Positions 35,431 through 47,479 of a stretch of DNA of 64,000 bases are shown here, piece by piece (within the stretch, counting starts at the first letter, position 1; each line of letters begins with the position of its first letter). A program made the translations under genes and the position numbers. The DNA is from Linnemannia hyalina (taxonomy: Eukaryota > Mortierellomycota > Mortierellomycetes > Mortierellales > Mortierellaceae): NCBI GenBank assembly GCA_019671135.1, contig JAHRHY010000019.1:930001-994000 (forward strand), in the 5' to 3' direction. Under the pieces are notes generated by a model that was not told where the DNA came from, made no database searches, and saw only the letters and a program-made list of their open reading frames with translations.

Positions 35431-37120
35431 TTAGTAGACGTAGAAACCGCGTCCAGACTTCTTGCCGACCCAACCGGCATCGACCATCTTGTTCAACAAG
35501 ACACTGGGGCGGTACTTAGTGTCACCCAACTGCTCGTGGAGAACCTTCATGATGGCCAAGCAAGTATCCAAACCAATGAAATCGGCCAAGGTCAAGGGGC
35601 CCATGGGCATGTTGGTTCCGAGCTTCATGGTGGTATCGATATCCTCCTTGCTGGCAATGCCCTATTGTTCCAATCGCATAAAAGAAAAAAGTGTGAGTAT
35701 GGTTGCTCGACAATTTGGTAACGATGCAATACAAAAAAACAACCATAGGGGATAAACGTACGGTCTCGTAGGCGATGATAGCCTCGTTGATGTAGGGCAT
35801 CAAGAGACGGTTAGCAACAAAACCGGGGACATCCTGGGAGACGGTGCAGGTTTTGCCCATAGCAACTGCCAAATCCTTGGTAGTCCTCAAGACTTCGTTC
35901 GAGGTAGCCAAACCAGGGATGATCTCGACCAGCTTCATGACAGGGACGGGGTTCATGAAATGCATTCCGATCACCTGCTCCTCACGACCCTTGGCAGCGG
36001 CCGCAATCTTGGTGATGCTGATGCTCGAGGTGTTGGAGGCGAGGATGGCGTGCTTAGGGGTAGCCTGGGCGAGGTCACGGAAGAGGTTGGCCTTGAGGAG
36101 GGGGTTCTCGGAGACAGCCTCGATCACGAAGTCGACGTTGGCGAAATCGGCCATGTTCTGGGTCGTCTTAACGCGCGATCTGGTCTCCTCGGCCTGAGCC
36201 TCGGTCAAGCGGCCCTTGGCAATATCCTTCTTTAACAACGAGTCTATTTAGTCGCAGACAAAGATGACTGTTAGCTTCAATTGCTCTTTTCTTTTGGGTG
36301 ATATTTTTGGGGTGTAAGCAAGAAATAAAATATAAAACAGGTCCCGATTGGATAATTTTCCCACGGCTTCCCCGGGTGGGCGATTTTCGTGCCCCGGATA
36401 CACTTCTCGCCCAAAGGGTGATACAACAGATGCCAGTTGTCGTTGGGTTCACAGTGTGAGAAGAATTAAAAGGACGTACCCATGAACTTCATGCCCTTGT
36501 TGAGCTGAGCCTCGTTAGTGTCGAGCAACAAGACGGGGAGCTTGGCGACGTTGGCAGCAACCAAAGCAATTCCCAAACCCTACAAAATTACGACAAAAAA
36601 GGTGAGATAGGTGTTAGGGGGGGCTACTATTCACATTGTCCGCTGTAGACAGTCAACCGCGTACGGTGTCAATCTTGAACGTGGTTGAGAAGAAAAAACG
36701 TACCATCTGACCGGCTCCGAGGATACCGACGTGCTTGACGCCATGCTAGAAAAGTTAAAAAAGGGAAGAAAGGGAAGGTGGGTGTCTGGTTAGGTGGGTG
36801 TGTCCTGAGCAATTGAGACACTTGTCCAAGTTGATTCTCGTCCATTTTATCGAGTCCATGAGGCGACGGGGTGAGTATGTACCAAGCTAGTGCTGGACGA
36901 GTGGAACGACTATATGATGAGAAGTAATGAATAGAAAGGCGGTTGGTTAGCGACTTTGTTGATCGGATCAAATGTCGATGGAAGAGAAATAAAAAACGGA
37001 GCTAGAGCAGCAAGATGAGTGAGATGCGAGACAGGGGAAGAGAAAGAAAGACGAGGAATGTACCTTGACGCTCCAGTGGGAAGCGCGGGATGAGGCAGCA
37101 CGGGCGAGAGCAAAGGCCAT
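35431..37120 (-). CDS. HADH: 3-hydroxyacyl-CoA dehydrogenase, mitochondrial
   Basis: NAD-dependent oxidation of L-3-hydroxyacyl-CoA, for beta-oxidation of short/medium acyl groups. Exons 37064-37120, 36704-36745, 36480-36579, 35762-36243 and 35431-35661 join in phase to 303 residues, the usual length. Residues 1-19 ([19 protein letters not shown]) are a short presequence. The Rossmann motif is split over an intron: VGILGAGQM then [11 protein letters not shown]. Next come [54 protein letters not shown] and the C-terminal domain [15 protein letters not shown]...[10 protein letters not shown]. The Ser/Asn-His catalytic setting (SNTSSIS, GMHFMNP) is intact. The 42-nt second exon would be missed by ORF scans. 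Neighbour to BCAT and MCCC2. Confidence 0.95.
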
Positions 37121-37434
37121 TGTGGATGTGTAGGTGAATGGAGTGGAGAGAGTGAGGGATGAAGAAGAAAAGAGATCGGGGCCAGAAGAGAAACCGCTTT
37201 TTATTATTATTGGGCAGTGTGAGTGTGGGGAGTGCTTGTATGGGTGGGAAAGGGGGGACAGGGTAAATAAGTTTGGGAGAGTGTGAGTGGAGACAAATTA
37301 TTTTTTTTGCGCGGGTTGAAGGGAATAGGGTTCCACGGACTCAAGACAGCCGCGCCTGATTGTGCAAGGTGTCAAGGGTGAAAGAGAGGAGACAGCAAGT
37401 ATCCAAATAGCCAGCTCATCTTCCTTTCTTGTGT

Positions 37435-37989
37435 TCAATCATCGTCGTCGCCAAAAGGATCGTCTCCTTCAAACGCACCAGCATTCACCTATTGATACAA
37501 TCCATTCAGTAAAATAAATGGCATGGTCAGTCAACATATGATCCCCCTCAGTCAACACGAAAAACCCCCCAGGACATACAGACCATGCAAACAAAGAAAG
37601 CAATCGCCACCCAACAAACTTACCCACGCTGTAAGGTCATCAATACTCTTCTTTGCCGCCAAAAGGTGCTCTCTCGTCGGCTGCTTCGCTCCACTCGCAC
37701 CATCCCCACTGCCTCCATTCTCAGCGACACTCGTCAACTTCAACCCTTTAAGTTGATTCAACATCGTCAACGACTTGCGGTACTTCAGCGATTTCCTTTC
37801 CATGCTCGCAATCTCTGCCGTCTCCGGATCCTTGGAGGGCGAAGTCTCGTCGTCGTCATCATCGCTCAGGCTGTCGTCGCTGCTGAAACCGTCGTCACAG
37901 TGTCGGGTATCGTTCAAGTCCTCGCGGAACGAGATTCGGTTCTTGGAGAGCGCGTCCAACCTTGATACTGGATTAGAAACCATGGCCAT
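37435..37989 (-). CDS. Acidic small protein of unknown function
   Basis: Exons 37624-37989 and 37435-37488 (donor GTAAGT, acceptor AATAG) give 139 residues. It starts MAMVSNPVSRLDALSKNRIS, has an acidic stretch SSDDSLSDDDDDE near residue 40, a basic helix-like ERKSLKYRKSLTMLNQLKG, and a helix LLAAKKSIDDLTAW. It ends VNAGAFEGDDPFGDDDD. Starts at 37,989 and 37,983 are both possible. I do not recognise the family. The layout, a charged helical protein with acidic ends, would suit a small adaptor or nuclear factor, but this is a guess. A purine-rich tract on the plus strand upstream (38.5-38.9 kb) is its CT-rich leader or promoter. Confidence 0.7.
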
Positions 37990-40900
37990 TGTTTCTTGTT
38001 CGTGTTGGTGTAAAGGGAGGTATGTGGGTACTTGAGTTGAAGTTTGGATATATGTGCTGGATTGCTAAGTGGCAGCAGTAGAAACCAAGGACGGAAAAGA
38101 GAAAGAGCAAAACCCAACAGTCGAGGAGTGTGTCAGAACGATAGAAAACGGGCGCTTTCTTCACTGAACGCCATTGAAACGAAGACTAGAACAAATGAAA
38201 ACAAGAAACCCACTCGAAACGCTCCTTGATGATTTACTCCTGCTCATCTCACCTTGGTTGTAGAAGCGAATTGTTATCTTGTCGTAAAAAAGGTCTTGCT
38301 CGAGTCGTTGCTGTTATTGCCGTTAAGTTTGGTTTCGCTCGAGCTGCCTTGTAAGCGGTCTAAAGGTTGGTTGTTGTCGTAAAAGGGCCCGCAAGGGTAT
38401 GCAAATGGTGGTCGGTGAGGAGTTCTGAAGGAAAGGCCAAGGAGTGGCTGTGGAGGAAAACTTGAGTCTTGGATATGGAAGGAAGGTTGGGCGGGAAAGA
38501 TACAGTCGGTGTGCTTTGGGAGTTGGTAAGTGAATATGCTGTGGGGATTATTGAAGGGTGAAAGAAGAAAAGAAGAAAGAAGAGTTAAGAAACGAGCGTT
38601 TTGTTATTTTCAGTTGTTTATCGGTGTGAGGGAGGAATGGAGTGGACAGAGACAATTATCAACGTGGAGGAGGACAAAGGTCAGGGAGAATGAAGAAACG
38701 TACGGACGAATAAGAGACAAGAAAAGAAAGACAAACGAGGAAAAAAGGAGACAGAGTGACAGAGCTGCAGAGAAGGAAGGGGTTCGGGGCAGGTTGGTTG
38801 TGAAGGGAAGAAAAGAGTGGAGGGATAGCTGGAAAGAAGGTAAAGGAAGAAGAAGGGAGGAGGGAAGAAAGGCGTGCGTATTTATGGAAGGGGGAAGGAG
38901 GACACAAGGGGTTGGTTGAAATAGATAGATGGCAGGGATGGGGAAAGCCCTTTTGTACAAGACAATGGCTACGGCGACGGGGAGCATTGGCATTGCTGAA
39001 AGTGTGGGCATGGCATCCAGTGCTACGTTGCACTACTCACTCTTGTCCCAAGGTCAAGCCCCCTTCCCTCCCTTTTGGTTGGTTGCATCCCGTTCAAGAG
39101 GTGTTAATTGGGTTGACCCATGGTTTTGACTATTTGCTGTTTTGCTAATGCCTTTGCAAAGTCACCATGCGACATGGAGGTATTGTATACTTACTCATTC
39201 CCTTGCTTGTTCAATGAGAGCATGAGAGCAGTGGAGGAAAAAAAAGGGTGAGAGATGGACAGCAAAAAAAATTGGTGCGCAAAAGGGATGACATGTCTGG
39301 TGACACGACACCGATCAAAGCAAAAAGCAAATACAACACACTCTCTCTCTGTCCTCTTGTCTCTTTGTCTTTTGTCAGGGAAGAGGGGGGGGAAGGCGAG
39401 CCGCTGCTTCTGCAGTACATTCACACACACTCTCCCTTTGTAGACTCACCCCTTGGGTATACAGGAGGAAGGTGGAAGAAGGGAACAAGTGTCAACCATG
39501 GGCGTTGTATTGATTGAGCTCCTTGTTTTTTATGCATCCCGTCCTTAATTTTTTGCTAAACCCTTCCTGCGCGGAAGAGTCCTTGAAGGAAGGAGGAAGG
39601 AGAAAGAGCATTGTCAATCATGTACCATTGTCCCTACCCCCCTGTTTGAAGGAATCGGGGGAAAGAGAAGCATAGAGAAGGGAGAAAAAAATGAACTATT
39701 GACATGCCCTTCCTCAAGCCCATTAGCAATGATGCGCCCAAGGCATTTTTCACAAGGATCATGAGCGGGCTACCATGAAGATCATGGTCCGGGCCCATTG
39801 CTCTCCCCCCTCTCTCTGTGTGTGTCTTCCTTCGCGCCATCCATGCCCAAACTTTCGGAAGCAGCAGTTACCTTGCACTCATCTTTGATCCTTTGAGGGA
39901 GCAACCACATTTATACCACTAAAGATAACCCACACACCCACTTCCTGGTTGACAATGCAAGCCCATTGAGTGAGAGAGTCAAAAGGCAATGGTTCTGCAG
40001 ACTGAAGCGTGGGTGTTCGTGCACAAGAACGAGAGGGAGAACGAGGGAGGAGGGCGCGAGAACGAGAGAGAAGGTCATTCAGCATTTCATGCAATATTTT
40101 CCCGCCCTGAAAAAGAAAACATCCAAACAACAGCATCATCGACGCACCACCTCTACAACATCAAAAAGGGACAAAGGACCTGATGGCCTGTGTTCCCTGG
40201 ACAAATGACACAGGGCTGAGAAAGGGAAGGAATGCCACCTGGAAAGAAAAAAGCAAGACATCAACAAAAGCATGCTCAAGTTGTCCTTATCTGTTCGTTT
40301 TTTCATTGTTTTTTGTTTTTCGTATTTGGAGGGAGATTGATTCTTGACCGTCCCCCTTCCGCTACATCGTCATTGACCACTCATCAAGTCAGCCATTGGC
40401 CATGGGGGTTCAGGAAAGAAAAGGAATATGGTCACACGTAGACACACGATGAGCACCAAAAGCAAAATCCTAAACAGATATCTTCTTTTTGTGTTCAGGG
40501 ACGTCAGGAACGAAACCTGTCGATTTTTGCACTGCATTATACTCATACCCCCACAGCTTCCTCGCGCACAGCCTTAGTACGAATAACATCACTGAAGAAA
40601 AAAAGGGTGCGATGGGAAAGTGGACCACATCGAGACTCGTCGCCAGTCGGCCCAATGTGCCCATCTCTCCATTCAAAACATAGCCGACCCCTCACTCAAA
40701 CGGATGCTTTGCTACTTAATTGACTGACGACGACGTATCTTGTGAGTCTAGTTCCAGTCCTCTCCCTCATGGATAATGGAGAAAAAGATACAAAAAAAGA
40801 GTTTTGCCCCTAATTTTTTTTTATCCCGACGCACTCGCATGATCCGTGACCACACACAGATCAACAACGGCTTCTTCTCTACTGAGTAAAAATAGGGGGC

Positions 40901-41877
40901 ACAACATCCATCTTTGTTATTCTTCGGCAAGGAGAGACATGTCAAAGGAAAGGACCAGCCCTTCTGGCGTCATGGAACCCATGATCAGGAATGTCGTCGT
41001 CCTGCTGGTAATCGTGGCGATAGTGGTGAGTGTGGAGATGCGTAGTGCGTGAGACCATGAGGGATTGTTCCCTCAGCCTATCATTCCTCTCTGTTTCGAC
41101 CACGATGGTGTACAGTGGAGTGTGGATGTGAGAAGATCAAGTTTTTATTACATTCATGTGCAGCCAAGCCCATGTCACTTGAGGGGGACATCAGGCCATT
41201 ACGCGTGGCATGGAGAGGTACATACTTAAGAGAGCCGCTGCTGCTACTGCTACGGAAGGAGATGGACAAAAAGAAAGTGTACAATAGTAATGTACTCTAA
41301 CAAGAAAATGATGACATCTTAGGTTACAGATCTTGTTGGGACCCTTGGCGCGACAATGCGACAGACCCAACAAGAAAAGAAATGGAGAACAACTTGTACC
41401 AGGGTGTTTTCCAATTCTTTCTTTTCCTCTCTTTCTTCTCTCGTTTTTCAGACCAGCACCATTCGCGCCCTTCACTACATTCCAACCAACAATATCGACA
41501 TCTCAAAGAACAAGCGGCGGTGTTTTCTATTGTACAATGCATGCAAGCTCAATAAAAAAAAAGGTCAACAGTCTACCCATCCTCGACGAAATCCATTTTT
41601 CAGCCTCCATTCTGGCTCCACACGTCTTCTGTCTCTGCACTCCAAAGATGAGCCAAGTTAGCTGGATGTATCCTCCACTAACCTTCCAGCCACCATAGTC
41701 CCCATCTAGAAAAAAACATACAAAAAAGATCCAGAGACCGTCAACAAAAATATTTATGTATCAATCAAAGAACCACCTTCGTTGTCGAGGTCCTTGAAGT
41801 CCATGCACCATTTGGTCCGTCTCCATTGTCAGAAGACAGACTTCTGTACCCGCGAATCGTCGGCGGCCAAAAAGATA
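37990..41877. other. Gene-poor interval
   Basis: No firm gene. 38.0-38.9 kb is the promoter of the gene ending at 37,435. Around 40.94-41.6 kb three possible plus-strand exons (40939-41025, from 41164, from about 41451) have usable splice sites and open phase, but the joined product is not convincing; see findings. Confidence 0.5.
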
Positions 41878-42741
41878 TCAATCGAGTAGTAGAACTCGAA
41901 CAATTACCCCATCGCCTCTCCCCGATTTCAATAACTGCAAACAAGGGTTCAAGATCACCACAGAAGGACAATGAATCGGACAGCCCGCCTAGACCATTCA
42001 ACCGTGTACATGATTCCACTTGGTGGAGCCACGGCGGTCAATAGCGTGATAGATTTTTAGTTACCGTTCGCAAGCCCGAGCACCAAGACAACAACATATC
42101 GCATGGGCCTCTGCAAGATGATGATGATAATAATAATAATGAAAAACGTACAGGAGGTTTAAAGTATCAGCATTCGAGCCTCACTGATAAATAAATGTCA
42201 TTCGAAAGGATGGGATTGATCACTTACACAAACGAATTCCAAAGTGACGGCATGTTCTGATGTTTTTCAGCCATGGCAACGGCCTTTTTATTTCTTTTTC
42301 CAATCTGTATCGGCAACATCTCGGAGCTTGACAAAAAGAAAAAGAATGAATAAATGCGTTCAAGCTTCTCATCGAATCCAAAGGTGTCGTTTATGTTCAA
42401 ACCGCAAACATCCTCACCAAACAATTGATCCCATTCTCGAACACCATTCCAAAACGCGGACAATACCATATCCGGCATTGGCGTACTTGCTCCACTTTTG
42501 GATCCTTTTGTTGCACTTAAAAAACATACGCCTTCAACAAGCAGCTGAACGGAAAGGAAGATCCTTTGACGTCTCCCAATTCGCATAAACAACGTCGCGA
42601 CCTCGTCACTCCGACAAGAATAGTGGCATCCGAGAAGAGAAGAAAGCATTTTTACTTTTGTCTGTCAGGGGTCTCGGAGATCTTCACGACTTCGAGGATG
42701 GCCTGTATCCACACGTATGAGATAATCCGTCGGCTAGCCAT
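41878..42741 (-). CDS. Probable cryptic six-exon gene, unknown product
   Basis: Exons 42656-42741, 42530-42608, 42418-42485, 42228-42326, 42065-42110 and 41878-41934 keep phase and give 144 residues. Donors include GTAAAA, GTATGT, GTGAGG, GTAAGT and GTAACT; the fourth intron ends in CTTGCAG after an ATC run, a strong pair. Coding-like peptides: MASRRIISYVWIQAILEVVK, ATLFMRIGRRQRIFLSVQLL, YANAGYGIVRVLEWCSRMG and AMAEKHQNMPSLWNSFV. The last exon is ambiguous: an alternative acceptor gives FYYSIDIFLAADDSR instead. No known motif or membrane helix is clear. The model comes from splice logic alone and could be wrong in places; a degraded gene is the alternative. Confidence 0.4.
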
Positions 42742-45497
42742 ACTGTAGTTTCAAGTCAACACATTAGGATAACAAAAGGCAACAAGCGATCCCTAGACCA
42801 CGCCGTGTTTGAAAGGTATACTGAACGGCCCGTTTATCTATTGCCACGCGTGTCCAAGAAATCGAGAAACGTCTTGAGATCTCCCATTTCAAATCATCAA
42901 AGCCAACCCAAGATCCAAGAAATTGCTAGGCAGGATCAAGTGATTCAAGGCAGTGCCCGATAGAAGTATGACATGGGAACATTCCAACAGTAGTATGGTT
43001 TGTCTTCTATTTTGAAAGTTACGGACTGGACTTACTACTTTTTTTGTCAAGCACTAGACAAGTAAAAAAGTACAGATGTCACTACAAAGTAGCGAAAAAA
43101 AAAGGATAAAATAGAAAAGAAGTGTAAGAAAACATATTGTACGCGGTCGTAGGAGCAACATGGGCATGAGATTGCGAAACACACACCCAGCTGGGACTAC
43201 ACAAGGGTGTGCATGCATCTCCTTGAGCAAGGTTTTTTATCTCGCATGCGTGCATGGTCGAATGATGCTGATGGACCTGGTACGAGCGCGAAAGAAATAA
43301 CGTGTGCGGCAAACATGAGGTCTTTTTGAATCCCGCTCACTTGTTTCGCCCGGATTTTTTTTTGTATGCGTTTGATACCTTCCTGAATGTGTGATAGAAA
43401 CAAGGAATGTCCCTGACTCCGTGTCTGACCCAGAAACCCACAACCAATGAAGAGGGGCCGATCGCGTCACTTTTCCGAGACTTCACCGCAGTCGTGTTCA
43501 AAAGGAGCCACGCACCCTCGAACACTAAACACAAGTTGGGCGAAAGGCAACATGTATATTCTAAAGTGTCAAAAAAGAAAATGCCAACGCGATTCCTGCT
43601 AGCGTTGTTGGGGGTGGATGATCGTCGAAGAACAATCAGTCATTGATGAAGAAAAAGCAACTGAACGCAAGGCCTTACTTCTTTTTCTTTTGATAGGGAC
43701 CATTGATACTACCTTTCTGCTCTACGACCAGACAGACAAGAAGGATGAAGTAGGCATTCGTATCTTCCCCGCTTCTCCCCCGTCCCCTCTCTCCTTTTCT
43801 CTATCGACACAAGTGATAAACGGGGGTGTGGCGCTGTTAGCATGCCGAGGGAAAGGGTGGCCCCTGTCCATTTTAATGCCAGTGTCCAATTTCGTATGTG
43901 CATGCTCACATGAAATAAATCCAACACGTTGTTCGCTCCCTTTCGTCCCTTCTTTTCCTTCGTCGTTTGAGCTCGCCTATTGAATAATACTCCGCCCACT
44001 CACAACAACAACAAAATATATCGTTGGCTTGTGACAATGCTCACTTTGTTGTCCCTTGCCGGGAAGATGACCTTGACACACACAAAAAATTAACCTCAGG
44101 CCGGCCCTTTATTTACTTTATCGTCATACCTTTATGTGTGGTTGTTGTTGTAGTTGGAGCGAGAGAACGAGTGAACAGGGCGCAAGGGCTTATTAGGGAG
44201 GAAGTAATGAAGAGACTAGTGGAATGAAGAGACACGAGACAAAGAGTCATTGAAATGCCACGAGGATGAGAAAAATGGTCTCCGTCTCTTGACTTGAGAT
44301 CGAGGAATGGCTGTAGTTAGCTACCGACGACAAAATAAAAAACAAGGTCGGCGATCGAGCCCAAATAGAGTCGAGGTGAAAGTATGTGTGCGAGGGAAAA
44401 CTGAAGCTTGGTTTAGAATGGACAGAGAGACCGACTGACCCAAATAAAAAGTTGTCTGTACTCTTCTCCGCCGCCCTTTGCTCTCTCTTCGATTGATGAA
44501 GAGGACTCTTTCACGCGCATCTCGCTTTCCTTGTGTAATCTAACTTGGAGATTAGAACGGAGTGAAGGACCGCGTATTAGATTCAAGGGTCCTTGGATCA
44601 GGTCACCATTTTTCCAAGGGAAGGACTGACAATGCTGTTTGTTTGTTGTCGTTGTTGTTAATTGATGATGAGTGGAAGAGGGAAGTGGGATGAAAGAGAA
44701 GCATGACCGATAGACGCGTCTGCATCAAGTCCGAGGGTTTTATGTCCTGTGGCATTTCCCTTTAACTATTGACCATGGCGTTTGCGCTTGAGCTTGTGGA
44801 AGAAACGGCGGTCGGGAAGTGACATGGACATGGACAGTGCACAAAATGCATTGGGCAAAAGGGATGATGGCATGTGTCTCCGAATATGTGCCTAAATATC
44901 CACTTCCCCATCCACATCACTCCTCTTCACCCATGCCCATGCCACCTCCGATAACGTCTAATGTGCAGGCGAGGGAGAGGAGGGTGAGGAGAAAAACAAA
45001 GAACGGTAAATAGCAACGGGAAGTACAATAAGGGCTTTTCCACTGAATAAATTTGTTTGTTTGCCTTGTGAAAAATGTAACCTTCGAACACTTGGGCCAT
45101 GCCATGCGCCGATGAGAGAGGGAAAGGGAATTGTACAGAAGGGGGACACAGTAACGAGAGCAGCATTGAGCATGGACGCGTTTTGACATAATCCACATCA
45201 TCATCACATCCCTTCCCCTCAACCTTCTTCCCTTTGACTAGTCCCAGAACATCCGTTTCCGGTCCACATTGCAGTTTTGCTTCAAATTGCATGAATTGCT
45301 ACCATCATGTACCTCCATCTCCCGTTTCTTTGTAACATCCCACTCCACGGTATCCTTGCACAATCGTTGCACACGCCTCTACTTACTTCTTGTCGACAAT
45401 GGTTCAGTTTACCATCAACACGAGTGCTCTTTACACAGTACTTGCTATCGTTTTTTAATCCTTGTGCCTAATGAATCCTTGCGTGTCTCCGAAGACG

Positions 45498-45505
45498 TAT
45501 ATAAG
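45498..45505 (+). promoter_or_regulatory. TATA-like element of a possible leader exon
   Basis: TATATAAG, followed about 35-45 bp later by a long pyrimidine tract and at 45,657 by GTAAGTATG. Together they look like a core promoter, a noncoding first exon and a 5' splice site, perhaps of the gene whose ATG is at 47,480. Confidence 0.35.
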
Positions 45506-46205
45506 AAGCATCTCCGCCCACATTCCTCGCCGACCTATTTTTTTTTGACATCCTTGCTTTTTTTTTTCTTGTCCTTCTCTCCTTATCTCCTTCCTACTTC
45601 TCCTTCTCTCCTCTTCTCCTGTCTCCTTCCTCTAAACCTTTATTCACACGTTAACTGTAAGTATGCGCCGTTTATCTCTTACATGGACAACAGTACATAA
45701 GCCTGTACCACTTCCTGCAATCTCTCGACTCCTCCTCATGCCCCCCTCCTTCATTCTTTTTATCTTTGTTGCATCCTTGGTTGGCCTGTGTGTGGACTCT
45801 CTATCACCCGCAAAAAAGAAAAGAGTACAAAGTGCTCATTACCATCTCTGTTTCTTCTGGGTTTATCGTTCTCATTCCTGCAAGCGTGTGTTTCTGTATG
45901 TTTCTGTATGTTTCTATTTATTTTATTCAGTTGGTGTTTATGCATGGTTCCTATGGAATCAAAACAAAGCGCGGAAGATGGAAGTAGGGACCAGTGCTCA
46001 AATGATAGAAATACTTCTTTTCCAAGGGGCTCGAGTGGCACCTTTTGTCCCTTGAAATTGAACACGTAATGAACGGGAGCGAACATCTATTCCAGAGAGG
46101 CTGCATCCAAAAAGGATGATTTTTTTTGTCCTTCCGGTTCTTCCTTGTTCAGGGCAAAGGCCCCGTTCATTGGTGATAAAAGTCCAACAGATGATGGCTG
46201 TTGGA

Positions 46206-46263
46206 CTGACATATTACTATTATCATCATCATTGTTATTATCATTATTATTACCATTATTATT
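46206..46263. repeat. Imperfect (ATT/ATC)n trinucleotide repeat
   Basis: An interrupted run of ATT, ATC and ACC triplets, within the noncoding interval. Confidence 0.8.
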
Positions 46264-46586
46264 TTCGCCTTGGCCTTCCTCGCCTGACTCTGGAGAGGGA
46301 CATGGCAGAGGACAGCAGGCATTGAATAATTTGTTAAGCAAAAAGGACAATGGGCAAAGAAAAGAAAAGAAAAGAATGAGCGTGGGTCGGTGCCCCCTGT
46401 GCTTGTGCGCTAGTGTATCCAATATTGTGCTGCATTTTGTTTATTTGTTTTGTTGGTTGTCTATCACATTCATGTTGATATGGCTCAGTAGACGTGCGGA
46501 AGGAAGCGCAATGGGGGCAAAAAATACATGAACGAACCAAAGCGAACACATCGACTCTTGTTCATCCTTTGTCACTTTCTTTTCGT

Positions 46587-46668
46587 CTCCTTTCCTTTCC
46601 TTTCCTTTCTTTCCTTTCTTTCCCCTCCTTTCCTTTCCTTCCTTTCCTTCCTTTCCTTTTCTTCTTTC
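46587..46668. repeat. Homopyrimidine CCTTT-type tract
   Basis: About 80 bases with only C and T on the plus strand, mainly CCTTT and CTTT units, partly mirror-symmetric. Confidence 0.85.
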
Positions 46669-46693
46669 ACTCCCTTCCTTCTTTGGTTTCCCA

Positions 46694-46745
46694 CATATCC
46701 CCATTTCATATCCCCATTCCATATCCCCATTTCATATCTCTTTCA
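46694..46745. repeat. 13-bp minisatellite
   Basis: Three to four head-to-tail copies of CATATCCCCATTT with one or two changes, directly after the pyrimidine tract. Confidence 0.8.
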
Positions 46746-47018
46746 CTGCTCCCTTTTTTCATGACCCCTACTCCTTCCCTTTAACGACCCGACCAACCAA
46801 CAATCTCCTACTCCTTCTTTGGTAATACTTCCTTCAACAAAACCAACAACAACCAATAGCCAAGCAACAATACCCTGAACCACTCATCCTCTTCCTCTGT
46901 CAGTCCTCCAATCCTATCGCCTCTTGCGACATGTCAACCTCACTTCCTCAACAGTGTCAACACGTCAACACACAGACCAGCACCCTTATCATCGACAACA
47001 TTCTCAACACGAGAGTTT

Positions 47019-47064
47019 CGTTCTTCTCAGACCATTCTTGCCGTTCTTCTCAGACCATTCTTGC
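47019..47064. repeat. Perfect 23-bp tandem duplication
   Basis: Two exact adjoining copies of a 23-mer beginning CGTTCTTCTCAG, upstream of the membrane protein gene. Confidence 0.9.
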
Positions 47065-47479
47065 ATTTCTTATGCTTATGACCTCAAGAGAGACATGGAT
47101 GATACGGAGATGTGCTGACAAGAGTGGGAAAGAGATAAAAAAGAAGAGGATGTGGATGTCCCTTTTTAATGTCACTTATTACCTGCTACTTACCCCTTGC
47201 AATGTCCTTCATACCGATATCATCCTCGTCGTTCTTTTGTCACTTTCCGCTCTCGTGTCCAGACCCTGCGCCTTTACCCTAACCAATCTATCTCTTCTTT
47301 CTTTTTCTTTTTTCTTTCCACCCCTTCCTTCCCTTCCCTTCCCTCCTACCTCCCGCCCTCCCTTGCCTGCTCACCCACCCCTTGACGATATCACTACCAC
47401 CCTCTTTCTTACCGCATACAACAGCACACACCCTTCACCAAGCTAGCATTCACATTCACATTCCTCCAACAACAAACCC

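Larger units (their letters stand above)
42742..47479. other. Gene-poor interval with a possible distant leader exon
   Basis: No coding gene is supported. It contains a TATA-like element at 45,498 with a CT-rich stretch and a perfect splice donor at 45,657, plus several simple repeats at 46.2-47.1 kb (listed separately). From 46.8 kb the plus strand is the C-rich leader of the membrane protein gene. Confidence 0.5.

Noticed and set aside
41766..42046. Plus-strand 91-codon frame (LLYPRIVGGQKDINRVVELE)
   Set aside because: Looks coding-like but lacks an ATG and splice sites, and lies opposite the better minus-strand model.
42360..42500. Plus-strand peptide VVYVQTANILTKQL resembling the end of a copia polyprotein
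   Set aside because: The match is about ten residues and lacks the usual ADILTKPL context; the minus-strand spliced model explains the region better.
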